Origin: JASHPR01 sp963833885
GTDB taxonomy: Bacteria; Actinomycetota; Actinomycetes; Streptosporangiales; Streptosporangiaceae
DNA: 64,000 bases
NCBI GenBank assembly: GCA_963833885.1
Contig: CAWHZU010000006.1
Coordinates: 205,359-269,358, forward strand
Reading direction: 5' to 3'
Shown: positions 32,975 through 41,270 of the stretch, piece by piece
Layout of the letters: every line of letters begins with the position of its first letter
How positions within the stretch are numbered: position 1 is the stretch's first letter
Translations under genes and position numbers: made by a program
Notes under the pieces: generated by a model
What the model saw: only the letters and a program-made list of their open reading frames with translations
Told to the model about the DNA's origin: nothing
Database searches by the model: none

Positions 32975-33459
32975 GATGCGCTCCTGGTGTCGGTTGCCTT
33001 GGTGTCGGTAACACTGTCGAACAGCTTCCGGTACTCGCCATACCCCTCACGCTCGAGGTCATCGAGCGGGATGAAGCGGAGAGAGGCCGAGTTGATGCAG
33101 TAACGCAGGCCACCGGCGTCCCTCGGCCCGTCCCGGAAGACGTGGCCCAGGTGGCTGTCGCCGTGGGCGGAGCGGACCTCGGTCCCGAATATCAGGCGGC
33201 CGAGGCCGCGCTTCTCGACGACGTTCTCCGGGTCGATTGGCACGGTGAAGCTTGGCCAGCCGGTGCCGCTGTCGAACTTGTTCACCGAAGCGAACAGCGG
33301 CTCGCCCGACACGACGTCGACGTAGATGCCGGGCTCGTGGTTGTCCCAGTACTCGTTGCGGAACGCCGGCTCGGTGGCGCTGCACTGGGTGACCTGATAC
33401 TGATCGGGCGTCAGCTGAGAGACGGCCTCGGGGTTCTTGCTGTAGTTGTTGTCTGACAC
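32971..33459 (-). CDS. msrB: Peptide-methionine (R)-S-oxide reductase
   Basis: A 162-residue MsrB. SGTGWPSF and the catalytic RYCINSASLRF (Cys121) are diagnostic. The CxxC pairs that bind zinc in many MsrB proteins are missing; the only other cysteine is Cys26 (VTQCSATEPAF), at the position of the resolving cysteine in zinc-free MsrB enzymes, which suggests an intramolecular disulfide mechanism. The N-terminal residues to about 15 are polar. It is the first gene of the msrBA operon, with GGATCTGA upstream and the terminator after msrA. Confidence 0.95.
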   Translation of the reverse strand: MSDNNYSKNPEAVSQLTPDQYQVTQCSATEPAFRNEYWDNHEPGIYVDVVSGEPLFASVNKFDSGTGWPSFTVPIDPENVVEKRGLGRLIFGTEVRSAHGDSHLGHVFRDGPRDAGGLRYCINSASLRFIPLDDLEREGYGEYRKLFDSVTDTKATDTRSAS

Positions 33460-33548
33460 GTCAGATCCTTTGCGGAGTGCCGCCCGCTGGATGCGGGCGC
33501 ATCGTACACAACAGGTACAACCACGCGCCGGCCGCCGCTATTTCTGCA

Positions 33549-33579
33549 GGTAGCCATCGGTTTGAGGGCGCTGGCTACC
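33549..33579. promoter_or_regulatory. Hairpin/inverted repeat immediately before the SDR ribosome-binding site
   Basis: GGTAGCCA (33549-33556) and TGGCTACC (33572-33579) are exact complements around a 15-nt loop, ending one base before the GGAGGGAG ribosome-binding site. It could be an operator in DNA or a hairpin affecting translation in RNA. Confidence 0.4.
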
Positions 33580-33597
33580 AGGAGGGAGAAGCCGACC

Positions 33598-34311
33598 GTG
33601 GAGACAAACCGCAAGGTGGCCATCGTCACCGGAGGCTCCCAGGGCATCGGCGCAGGCCTGGTCGCCGGATACCGCGGACGGGGCTGGGCGGTGGTGGCCA
33701 GCGCCCGCACGATCAAGGCGTCGGGGGACCCGGACCTGCTCACCGTCGAGGGCGACATCACTGATCCGGCCACCGCCGGCCGGATCGCCGACGCCGCGCT
33801 GGAACGATTCGGGCGCATCGACACCCTGGTCAACAACGCCGGAGTGTTCCTCTCCAAGCCGTTCACCGAGTACACCGCGCAGGACTACGCCCTGATCACC
33901 GCGCTCAACCTGGGCGGCTTCTTCTGGCTGACCCAGCGGGCCGTCGCCGAGATGGCCGCGCGGGATGGCGGGCACGTGGTCAACATCACCGCCAGCGTGG
34001 CCGAGGTCGCGAACACCGAAGCGCCGTCGGTGCTGACCGCTCTGACGAAGGGCGGCCTGGCCGCGGCGACCAGGTCGCTGGCCGTCGAGTACGCCTCGCG
34101 CGGCATCCGGGTCAACGCCGTCTCGCCCGGCATCATCCAGACACCGATGCACTCGCCGGACAGCTACGAGCATCTTGGCAGCCAGCTTCCCCCGCTCGGG
34201 CGCGTCGGCCAGGTCAGCGACGTGGTCGACGCGGTGTTGTTCCTGGAATCCTCGCCGTACGTCACCGGCGAGATCGTGCATGTCGACGGCGGCCTGACCG
34301 CCGGTCACTGA
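33598..34311 (+). CDS. SDR-family oxidoreductase with non-canonical active site
   Basis: A 237-residue short-chain dehydrogenase fold. The cofactor motif TGGSQGIGAGL, NNAG in DTLVNNAGVF, and the C-terminal HVDGG ending are all classical. The catalytic serine region is NITASVAEVANTEAPSVLTALTKGG: the lysine is present, but the expected Tyr four residues before it is Thr. Such proteins are usually annotated as SDRs; catalytic competence is uncertain. The GTG at 33598 is preferred because GGAGGGAG lies 9 nt upstream; the frame extends to 33562. Cofactor is probably NAD(P)H. The neighbours give no pathway. Confidence 0.85.
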   Translation: METNRKVAIVTGGSQGIGAGLVAGYRGRGWAVVASARTIKASGDPDLLTVEGDITDPATAGRIADAALERFGRIDTLVNNAGVFLSKPFTEYTAQDYALITALNLGGFFWLTQRAVAEMAARDGGHVVNITASVAEVANTEAPSVLTALTKGGLAAATRSLAVEYASRGIRVNAVSPGIIQTPMHSPDSYEHLGSQLPPLGRVGQVSDVVDAVLFLESSPYVTGEIVHVDGGLTAGH

Positions 34312-34384
34312 TCCCCTGAACCAGGGCACAGCCCAGGGTGTTACCTGGGTGCAAAGTGCTCCTCCGTAGGCCACGATTGGCACC

Positions 34385-35047
34385 ATGAGCCAAACCATGA
34401 CCTACCGGCAGATGGGAACGGACGACCGCTCCCAGGCGCACGCGCTGTTCTCGCAGACCATGGGCTACGTCGCCCTCACCGCCGGTCTATTCGCGCTCGG
34501 GGCCTGGGCGGGCCACAACCTCAGCGGAGGCGTGGGCATCATCGCCTTCATCGCCGCCTTCGCGGCGCTGATCGGCATGCGGTTCGCGGCGAAGCGATCC
34601 ACGGAGCTGACCGTCGCGCTGCTGTGCGCGGTGGGCCTGCTGCTCGGGCTCGCCGTGGCGCCAACGATCGCCTACTACGGGGCCATGGACCCGCGGGCGC
34701 TGTGGGAGGCCGGCGGGGCGACCGCGCTGTTCATCGCGGGCTTCGGCGCGGCGGGCTACGCCACCCGGCGCGATCTGACCGCGATCGCGCGGGTGGGCTT
34801 CTGGGCGCTGCTCGCGCTGATCGTGTTCGGCATCGTGCTGATCTTCGTCCACATTCCCGGCGGTGACCTGGCCTATTCCGTGCTGGGCCTGGTGATCTTC
34901 GCCTTGTTCACCATGTTCGACTTCCAGCGGGTGCGGAGAAACGCCGACGTCACCCAAGCGCCGCTGATAGCCGCCTCGATCTTCCTGGACATCCTGAACG
35001 TCTTCCTGTTCTTCCTGGAGATCTTCTCTGGCGGCGACAGGCGGTGA
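34385..35047 (+). CDS. Bax inhibitor-1/YccA family membrane protein
   Basis: A 220-residue protein with seven hydrophobic helices. The second half contains the conserved block DLAYSVLGLVIFALFTMFDFQRVRRNAD followed by LIAASIFLDILNVFLFFLEIF, the BI-1 signature with the pore-associated aspartates (FDFQR and LDILN). It is an integral membrane protein, in some organisms a pH-sensitive calcium leak channel. Start at 34385 (MSQTMTYRQM) is natural. It precedes a VOC gene by 10 bp and may be cotranscribed with it. Confidence 0.9.
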   Translation: MSQTMTYRQMGTDDRSQAHALFSQTMGYVALTAGLFALGAWAGHNLSGGVGIIAFIAAFAALIGMRFAAKRSTELTVALLCAVGLLLGLAVAPTIAYYGAMDPRALWEAGGATALFIAGFGAAGYATRRDLTAIARVGFWALLALIVFGIVLIFVHIPGGDLAYSVLGLVIFALFTMFDFQRVRRNADVTQAPLIAASIFLDILNVFLFFLEIFSGGDRR

Positions 35048-35057
35048 CGTCCGAATC

Positions 35058-35501
35058 ATGAGCACGACGCCTGAGGCCGACCCGCCAGCCTATGAGATCG
35101 CCGTCGCACAGTTCATCACCGTTGCCGACGTCGAACGGTCCCGTCGCTTCTACACCGAGGTACTCGGCGGCAAGACCGTCATATCGGGCGAACCGTCGTA
35201 TGTCGCGCTCGCCAACACCTGGATCATCATCAACGTTGGCGGTGGTCCGACCGACGACAAACCCGCCGTCACGCTCGAAACGCCGCGGGATCCGGACCGG
35301 GCCACCAGCTTCATGAACATCCGGGTCTCGGACATCGAGGCGGTTTACGCCGACTGGAGCGCACGGGGTGCCGAGTTCCTCACGCCGCCGAAACGGCACA
35401 CGACCGAGATCCGCTGCTACGTCCGCGACCCGGATGGCTATCTGATCGAGGTCGGCGAGACCACTCTGCCGGGCGGCTGGCGCTCCCGCCTTGATCGCTA
35501 G
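35058..35501 (+). CDS. VOC-family protein
   Basis: A 147-residue single-module glyoxalase-like protein. VADVERSRRFYTEVLGGKTV begins the betaalphabetabetabeta unit, and the C-terminal half contains AEFLTPPKRHTTEIRCYVRDPDGYLIEVGE, including the conserved acidic metal ligand. The protein acts as a dimer. The family includes glyoxalase I, fosfomycin resistance and dioxygenases, so the reaction is open. It is closely similar to the protein at 47838 (shared GGGPT-DKP-VT and EIRC-RDPDG blocks), so the two are paralogues. It lies 10 bp after the Bax-inhibitor gene. Confidence 0.8.
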   Translation: MSTTPEADPPAYEIAVAQFITVADVERSRRFYTEVLGGKTVISGEPSYVALANTWIIINVGGGPTDDKPAVTLETPRDPDRATSFMNIRVSDIEAVYADWSARGAEFLTPPKRHTTEIRCYVRDPDGYLIEVGETTLPGGWRSRLDR

Positions 35502-35957
35502 CGACACCGCAACCGGACAGCCCCGCCACCGCCCTACAGCGCCGCCCGTCGCCGTCACCCACTACCTCTGCCCGATCGTTGAATATTTGCGGTTAATTTC
35601 GCGCATTATGGTGATATTCCAGTAGTCGGTACGTACTTATTACTGGCCAGTCGTGGATGTCTAGACAGGCGCCCCGCAACTACCGCCTGACTCCCTCTTA
35701 TCGTGATCATTAGACGGAAATCCTTGAGCTCAACGCGACAGCCGTCTTCGCACCATCGCACGACCCTCACCAGGGCAAACCAGGTCGCCACAGCAGCGGA
35801 TCCGGCCGCCCGCAGGCCCGGCGGCGCCGCCCGGCAGAGCCCGATTCCCGCGCACTTATAGCTATCCGGAATAACCGGGAAAATCCGTCGTCGGCGACGA
35901 TTCCGCATTAGCGTGTCCCCCAGGACGACCAGGTGACCGCTAGTTAGGGGGTGGGTC
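35502..35957. other. AT-richer intergenic region with an ACTGG/CCAGT palindrome cluster
   Basis: The 456-bp gap before the APC permease contains no convincing gene. CCAGTA at 35619-35624 and TACTGG at 35641-35646 form an inverted repeat, and ACTGGCCAGT at 35642-35651 is a 10-bp palindrome, so three related half-sites cluster within 33 bp. This may be an operator region about 310 bp upstream of the permease. A leftward frame (35606-35959) lacks protein-like composition and was not called. Confidence 0.45.
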
Positions 35958-37523
35958 ATGGCTACGTTTGCTCCCAGTCGTCAGCCTGTTGAGGAGTCCA
36001 GAGACAAGGGCCTCAAGACGGGTGCTCTCGGCCTGGTGTCCAGCGTCGTCATGGGGGTCGCCTCGACGGCACCCGCCTACAGCCTGGCCGCGACGCTGTT
36101 CTTCGTCGTGGGGGCCGTCGCGCTGAAGTCACCCCTGGTCGCGGTGCTCGCGTTCGTCCCCATGCTGCTGTGCTCGATCGGCTTCAGCGAGCTGAACAAG
36201 GCCGACCCCGACTGCGGGACCACGTTCATCTGGGCCACCCGGGCGTTCGGGCCGAGGGTTGGCTGGGCCTGCGGCTGGGGCGTCGTGGCTGCCGACATCC
36301 TGGTCATGGCCAGCCTGGCCCAGGTGGCCGGGCAGTACCTGTTTTTCCTGTTCCAGGGGCCGAACAGCGCGATCGGGACCGACGCCTCCGGCGGCTGGGT
36401 GCTGCTCGTCGGCGTCTTGTGGATCGTCGCGATGACCTACATCTGCTACCGCGGCATCGAGGTGTCGGCCAACTTCCAGAAGGTGCTGCTGTCCATCGAG
36501 CTCGTCATGCTGATCGTGATGTCGCTCACGGCGCTGGTCCGGGTGTACAGCGGTCACGCGACGGCCGGGTCGCTGCACCCCAGCCTCGGCTGGCTGTCGA
36601 CGTCGCACCTGTCCCTCTCGTCCTTCGTGTTCGGGATCATCCTGATGCTGTTCATCTACTGGGGCTGGGACACCGCCTTGTCGGTGAACGAGGAGACCGC
36701 GGACAAGTCCCGGACGCCAGGCCGGGCGGGAATCATCTCAACGGTCCTGCTGCTGGTCACCTACCTGATCGTGATCGTTGCGGTGCAGGCGTTCGCCGGG
36801 ATAGGCAGCAAGGGCGTCGGGCTGACGAACCAGGCGCACCAGTTCGACGTGCTGTCGGTTATCGGGGGCGCGATCTTCGGAACCTCTGGGTTCGGCACCT
36901 TCTTGTCCCGGCTGCTGATCCTCATGGTGCTCAGCTCGGCCGCGGCCTCGACCCAGACGACGATCCTGCCGACCGCCCGCACCACGCTGTCGATGGCCGC
37001 CTACGGGGCGCTCCCCTCGTCGTTTGCCAAGATCCACCCCAGGTACCTGACCCCTACGGTGTCGACGGTCGTGATGGGGGCCGCCTCGATCGCCCTGTAC
37101 ATTCCGCTGAACTTCATCGCCGGAGGCAACCCGATCGCCGACGCGGTGACCGCGATCGGGCTGTACATCGCCTTCTACTACGGCCTGACCGCCTTCGCCT
37201 GCGCCTGGTACTACCGCAAGGCGCTGACCAGCAGTGCCCGCGATCTGTGGATGCGCGGCATCCTTCCGGTGCTCGGCGGGCTGATCATGTACGCGGCCGG
37301 CATCTACAGCCTGCAGAGCGACTGGGTGGCGTCCAACAGCTACACCACCTGGACGGTACCCGGCCTGAACTGGGAGATCGGCGGGACCTTCATCATCGCC
37401 GCGCTGGCCGCGCTCACCGGCGTCATCGCCTTTGTCTTCATGCGCGTGACCGGCCCCTCCTTCTTCCGCAGGCAGACTCTTAGCCGGACTACTCCCGTGC
37501 TCGTCCCTTACCCAGACCTGTGA
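35958..37523 (+). CDS. APC-family amino acid permease
   Basis: A 521-residue transporter with about twelve helices. The N-terminal segment LKTGALGLVSSVVMGVASTAPAYSLAATLFF is the APC first helix with its unwound GVASTAP centre; DCGTTFIWATRAFGPRVGWACGW and the loop WDTALSVNEETADKSRTPGRAGI are conserved features of the family. It likely imports an amino acid or amine with protons. ATG at 35958 follows GGGGGT in the leader. It belongs to the same superfamily as, but is not closely similar to, the permease at 13985. It is monocistronic. Confidence 0.9.
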   Translation: MATFAPSRQPVEESRDKGLKTGALGLVSSVVMGVASTAPAYSLAATLFFVVGAVALKSPLVAVLAFVPMLLCSIGFSELNKADPDCGTTFIWATRAFGPRVGWACGWGVVAADILVMASLAQVAGQYLFFLFQGPNSAIGTDASGGWVLLVGVLWIVAMTYICYRGIEVSANFQKVLLSIELVMLIVMSLTALVRVYSGHATAGSLHPSLGWLSTSHLSLSSFVFGIILMLFIYWGWDTALSVNEETADKSRTPGRAGIISTVLLLVTYLIVIVAVQAFAGIGSKGVGLTNQAHQFDVLSVIGGAIFGTSGFGTFLSRLLILMVLSSAAASTQTTILPTARTTLSMAAYGALPSSFAKIHPRYLTPTVSTVVMGAASIALYIPLNFIAGGNPIADAVTAIGLYIAFYYGLTAFACAWYYRKALTSSARDLWMRGILPVLGGLIMYAAGIYSLQSDWVASNSYTTWTVPGLNWEIGGTFIIAALAALTGVIAFVFMRVTGPSFFRRQTLSRTTPVLVPYPDL

Positions 37524-37584
37524 GCTGGGCGGGCACTGTGGCGCGTCGCGACCCGGCTGACCTCGGAGGGGATCGGCCCGGGCA

Positions 37585-37608
37585 CCGGATGGGGGCTTGC
37601 TCATCCGG
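37585..37608. terminator. Possible terminator after the APC permease
   Basis: CCGGATG (37585-37591) and CATCCGG (37602-37608) form a 7-bp stem with a 10-nt loop, 62 bp after the permease stop. No U-tract follows, so the call is weak. Confidence 0.35.
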
Positions 37609-37645
37609 GGCGTTACCTGGCACTCTGGGGCCAAGTATGGTGCAG

Positions 37646-37659
37646 ACTGAACGTTCAGT
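37646..37659. promoter_or_regulatory. 14-bp palindrome, TetR-type operator
   Basis: ACTGAACGTTCAGT is a perfect palindrome with the TGAACGTTCA core typical of TetR-family operators. It is 85 bp upstream of the STAND-TPR start. No TetR gene is present in this window. Confidence 0.6.
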
Positions 37660-37743
37660 GAAGGCCAGTATGACCTGCTCAGGTAGCCGTTGCGGCGGCC
37701 CGGACCGCGCAGGCCTCCTGTCGCCTGTCCCGGGCAGCGTGAC

Positions 37744-39945
37744 ATGACCAGCGCAGCGCAGCCCGCTGCTGTGACGGGCGCGGTGCCCGGCAGTCCGTTC
37801 CGGCCTGTCCGAATCGGAACGGTCCCGCCGCTGGCCGAGGGCTTCTTCGCCCGGCCGGAGACAGCTCCCGGCCTGACGGCGCTGCTGCGGGCAGGGGCCG
37901 CGGTTGCGCTGGTCCCAGACCGGGCGCCGGATCCCGGCCTGGCGTCGGTCCCAGCAGCCCAGGACTGGCTGAGGTCCTCGGGCAAGACCCAGCTCGCGGT
38001 GGCGTCCGCCGAGTCGCTGTGGCAGTCGGGCGAAGTGGACCTGCTGGTCTGGATCGACGCCACGAGCCGGGCATCGGTGCTGGCCGGCTACGCGGCGGCG
38101 ACCGCCGAAGCCACCGGCCGGAATCAGGCCAGCAGCTGCGAGTCGGTAGCCGCCCAGTTCGCCGACTGGCTGAGCGAGACCAGCTGTTCGTGGCTGGTGG
38201 TGCTCGATGACCTGGCCGACCCGGCGGCCATGCACGACCTGTGGCCGGCCGGGCCATCCGGCCGGATCCTGGTGACCGCCAACGACGCCGCGGTCCTCCC
38301 CAGCGGTATGCAGGTCCTGCCGGTTGGCCCGTTCAACTCGCGCGAGGCGCTCGGCTACCTGATGGCACGGCTGGCGAGCGACCCGAGCCAGCGGCTCGGC
38401 GCGGTTGAGCTCATCAACGAGCTGGGCTTCGCGCCGGCCGCGCTGGCCCAGGCCAGCGCCGTGATCGTCAGTTCTGGCGTGTCGTGCCACAACTACCGCG
38501 ACTACTTCATCCGCAGGCGGGATCAGCTGACGGATTCGTCCGGCGCAGCGCCGCCGCCGGCCGCGGTGACGTGGATGTGCTCGTTCGAGCACGCCGGCCA
38601 GCTCCCGGCTGGCCGATCGGCCAAATTGCTGCTGGCCCTGGCCGCGGTGCTGGACGGGCACGGAATTCCCCGAAACGTCCTCGCCACGCCGGCCGCAGGC
38701 GATTACCAGGCGGGTGGCGCCGGGACCGCGGCGGGCGGCGAAGGCACCAGCGCGGCGCTGGAGGCGCTGGAACGGGCCGGCCTGCTGACTGTCGAATCGG
38801 TGACGGCACCGCCGACGGTCCAGATCAGCCCGGTGCTGCAGGTGGCACTGCGAGCCGCCATGCCGGAAGGCATGCACGATCGCACGGCCCGGGCGGCCGC
38901 GGATGCGCTGCTCCAGGCCTGGCCGGAACGCGACCCTCCGGGCTGGCCTGCTTCCGGCCTGCGAGCCTGCGCGGCGGCCCTGCGGCAGATCTCCGGAGAC
39001 CTGCTGTGGGCTGGTGGCTGCCATCCGGTGCTGCTCCGGGCCGGGGAGAGCCTGGACAGTGCCCGCCTGACCGAGGCCGCGGTGGGCCACTGGCGCGACC
39101 TGGCGACGACCTGCGACCGGCTGCTCGGTGCAGGGCACCCGGACACAATGCTGGTCTGCCAGCGGCTGGCCGGCGCGTACCTGGCGGCCGACCGCGCGAA
39201 CGAGGCCGTTCCGTGGTTTCAGTGGGTGCTCGACACCCAGGTCCGCAGGCTCGCGCCGGATCACCGCGACGTGCTCGAGGCGCGGCGCCGCCTTGGCCAC
39301 GCGCTCGTGGCGTCGCTGCAGTTCAAGGACGCGATCACGATCCTCGAGCGCGTGGTTGCCGATTTCGAGCGGATCTGCGGACCGGGGCACACCGACACGC
39401 TCGGCGCACAGGACGAGCTGGCGGCCGCCTACCTGGCTGCGGGCCGGTACTCAGACGCCATCACCCTGTACCAGCGCACGCTCGCCGACCGGGAGCGTGG
39501 CCAGGGAGCCAACCACCCGCAGACGATGACCACGCGTCAGGGCCTGGGCGACTCCTACCTGGCCGGCGGCCGCTCGAAAGACGCGGTATCCGTCTACAAG
39601 CGGATGCTGGCCGGCCGGGAGCGCGTCCTTGGGCCCGACCACCTGGACACGATCAAGGCGCGGAACAGTCTCGGTGCCGCCTATCAGAAGATGGGCAAGA
39701 CGGCGGCAGCGGAACAGGCCTACGAGCAGGCCCGGGCCGGCTTCGAGCGAGTTCTCGGCCCCCGCCACCCCGACACGCTGCGCTGCCGCGTGGAGCTCGC
39801 CCGGGTATACGGCCGGCTGGGACGGTATGGCGACGAACGCGCGCTGCTGCGCGGCACGGTCGACCGCCTGGAGCGCACGCTGCCCAAGGACGATCCGCTG
39901 ATCACGGAGCTGCGCGAGAGCCTCGCCGACATCGGCGAGGAGTAA
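37744..39945 (+). CDS. STAND-like NTPase with C-terminal TPR repeats
   Basis: A 733-residue protein. The N-terminal part resembles an NB-ARC/STAND module: GFFARPETAPGLTALLRAG, a P-loop reduced to SSGKTQLA (Gly80-Lys81-Thr82) and Walker B WLVVLDDLAD at about 150-159. A winged-helix-like region follows (AVLDGHGIPRNV, LERAGLLTVE). The C-terminal ~250 residues hold about six ~42-residue TPR units with the pattern GPxHxDTLxxxxxLAxAYxxxGRYxxAIxLYxRxLADRER. Such proteins sense ligands or protein partners and trigger signalling or cell death. The P-loop lacks its first glycine, so ATP binding may be weak or lost. Start at 37744 is chosen over 37690. Confidence 0.8.
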   Translation: MTSAAQPAAVTGAVPGSPFRPVRIGTVPPLAEGFFARPETAPGLTALLRAGAAVALVPDRAPDPGLASVPAAQDWLRSSGKTQLAVASAESLWQSGEVDLLVWIDATSRASVLAGYAAATAEATGRNQASSCESVAAQFADWLSETSCSWLVVLDDLADPAAMHDLWPAGPSGRILVTANDAAVLPSGMQVLPVGPFNSREALGYLMARLASDPSQRLGAVELINELGFAPAALAQASAVIVSSGVSCHNYRDYFIRRRDQLTDSSGAAPPPAAVTWMCSFEHAGQLPAGRSAKLLLALAAVLDGHGIPRNVLATPAAGDYQAGGAGTAAGGEGTSAALEALERAGLLTVESVTAPPTVQISPVLQVALRAAMPEGMHDRTARAAADALLQAWPERDPPGWPASGLRACAAALRQISGDLLWAGGCHPVLLRAGESLDSARLTEAAVGHWRDLATTCDRLLGAGHPDTMLVCQRLAGAYLAADRANEAVPWFQWVLDTQVRRLAPDHRDVLEARRRLGHALVASLQFKDAITILERVVADFERICGPGHTDTLGAQDELAAAYLAAGRYSDAITLYQRTLADRERGQGANHPQTMTTRQGLGDSYLAGGRSKDAVSVYKRMLAGRERVLGPDHLDTIKARNSLGAAYQKMGKTAAAEQAYEQARAGFERVLGPRHPDTLRCRVELARVYGRLGRYGDERALLRGTVDRLERTLPKDDPLITELRESLADIGEE

Positions 39946-40010
39946 GCATCGAGCGGGCGGTTGTTCGAATAACTGAGCGGCCTTGACTGGGGCGGATGGG
40001 GCTGGCGAGG

Positions 40011-41219
40011 CTAGGTGGGCAGGTCCGGGCCGGACACGGCGAACTCCTTGCGGGCCTTGTCCAGCAACCCGCCGTCGCAGAACAGGTCGGCGCCGGTCTT
40101 GGCCAGCGCGGCTGCCATCCGCAGCATGGCCCGGTGCGCGTCCATGCCGGCGACCGCCTCGGTCATCGCGTGCGAGTGGCCGGGCGTGCCGCGCGGCATG
40201 ACCTTGATGTACGGGTGAATGGCGGGCAGGCGCAGGCTCACGTTCCCGATGTCCGAGGACCCGGTGCCGCCACGCAGCACGGGCTCTTCGACCTCCTCGC
40301 CGAGTTCGGTGAGGTGCTGGGCGACGCGGTAGGCGATCGCGTGGTTGTTCTTCCGCTCGGCGTAGACGTGGCCGCGGGTGACCTCCATAGTGGTTCCAGT
40401 GGCCAGGGCAGCCGCCTCCGCACAGGCCACCACCCGCTCGACGAGGCCGGTCAGCTCCTCGCTGGTGACGGCCCGGACCTGGAACGAGGCACGCGTGTAG
40501 TCCGGGATTACGTTGGACGCACGGCCGCCGTCCAGGATGACGCCGTGCATCCGGGAGGTCTCGGGGACGAACTGCCGCAGCGCGTCGACGGATACGAACA
40601 GCTGGATCATCGCTGCCAGGGCACTGCGGCCCTCCGCCGGGCTGCCGGCGGCGTGCGTCGCGACGCCGTGGAACTCGAAGACCAGCGGCATCGAGGCCAG
40701 GGCGTGCCGGATCGGCATGGTCCGGTCGCCGGGGTGGAACATCAGGGCCGCATCGACATCGTCAAAGACGCCGGCTTCCAGCTCGATGACCTTGCCGCCT
40801 GCGCCCTCCTCGCCAGGGGTGCCGATGACCCGCAGCGTGCCGGGCGGCTCGGGCAGCGCCTGCATCAGCGCGGTCGCCGCGCCGATCCCGCCGGAGGCGA
40901 TCAGGTTGTGCCCGCAGCCGTGGCCCACGCCCGGAAGCGCGTCGTATTCCACCAGGTACGCGATGACCGGAGAGCCCTGGCCGTACTCCCCGACGAACGC
41001 CGTGTCCAGCCCGGCCACGGGGGCTTGGACGCGGAAGCCGTGATCCGTCAGCCAATCACGCAGCAGCTTTGCCGAGCGGTGCTCGGCGAGGGCCAGTTCC
41101 GGGTGGCCGTGCAGGTCCAGGCTGAGCTCGCGGAGCGCACCATCGAGTTCCGCGATCGCGACGTCGATGGCGCTGTGCACAACACCCAGGTCCCGGGATC
41201 GTACTTCTGGTTCGGGCAC
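40011..41219 (-). CDS. M20-family amidohydrolase (AbgB-like)
   Basis: A 402-residue metallo-amidohydrolase. Zinc-site motifs are ELSLDLHGHPELALAEHRSA, VGHGCGHNL, GTPGEEGAGGK and GSSDIGNVS, the pattern of the aminobenzoyl-glutamate/indole-acetyl-amino-acid hydrolase group. The lid domain lies at about 180-300. It hydrolyses N-acyl or amide-linked amino acids in the cytoplasm. GTG at 41219 has GAGAGGACG upstream. It is 51 bp downstream of the M19 dipeptidase gene, and the two probably form a peptide-degrading operon. Confidence 0.88.
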   Translation of the reverse strand: MPEPEVRSRDLGVVHSAIDVAIAELDGALRELSLDLHGHPELALAEHRSAKLLRDWLTDHGFRVQAPVAGLDTAFVGEYGQGSPVIAYLVEYDALPGVGHGCGHNLIASGGIGAATALMQALPEPPGTLRVIGTPGEEGAGGKVIELEAGVFDDVDAALMFHPGDRTMPIRHALASMPLVFEFHGVATHAAGSPAEGRSALAAMIQLFVSVDALRQFVPETSRMHGVILDGGRASNVIPDYTRASFQVRAVTSEELTGLVERVVACAEAAALATGTTMEVTRGHVYAERKNNHAIAYRVAQHLTELGEEVEEPVLRGGTGSSDIGNVSLRLPAIHPYIKVMPRGTPGHSHAMTEAVAGMDAHRAMLRMAAALAKTGADLFCDGGLLDKARKEFAVSGPDLPT

Positions 41220-41270
41220 CAGTCTTCGTCCTCTCTGTCGTGACTACGGCGGGGTTTGCGGGCCGGCGGC

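Noticed and set aside
35606..35959. Leftward 117-residue frame before the APC permease.
   Set aside because: Composition is arginine- and alanine-noise, and it overlaps the permease start region and palindrome cluster.
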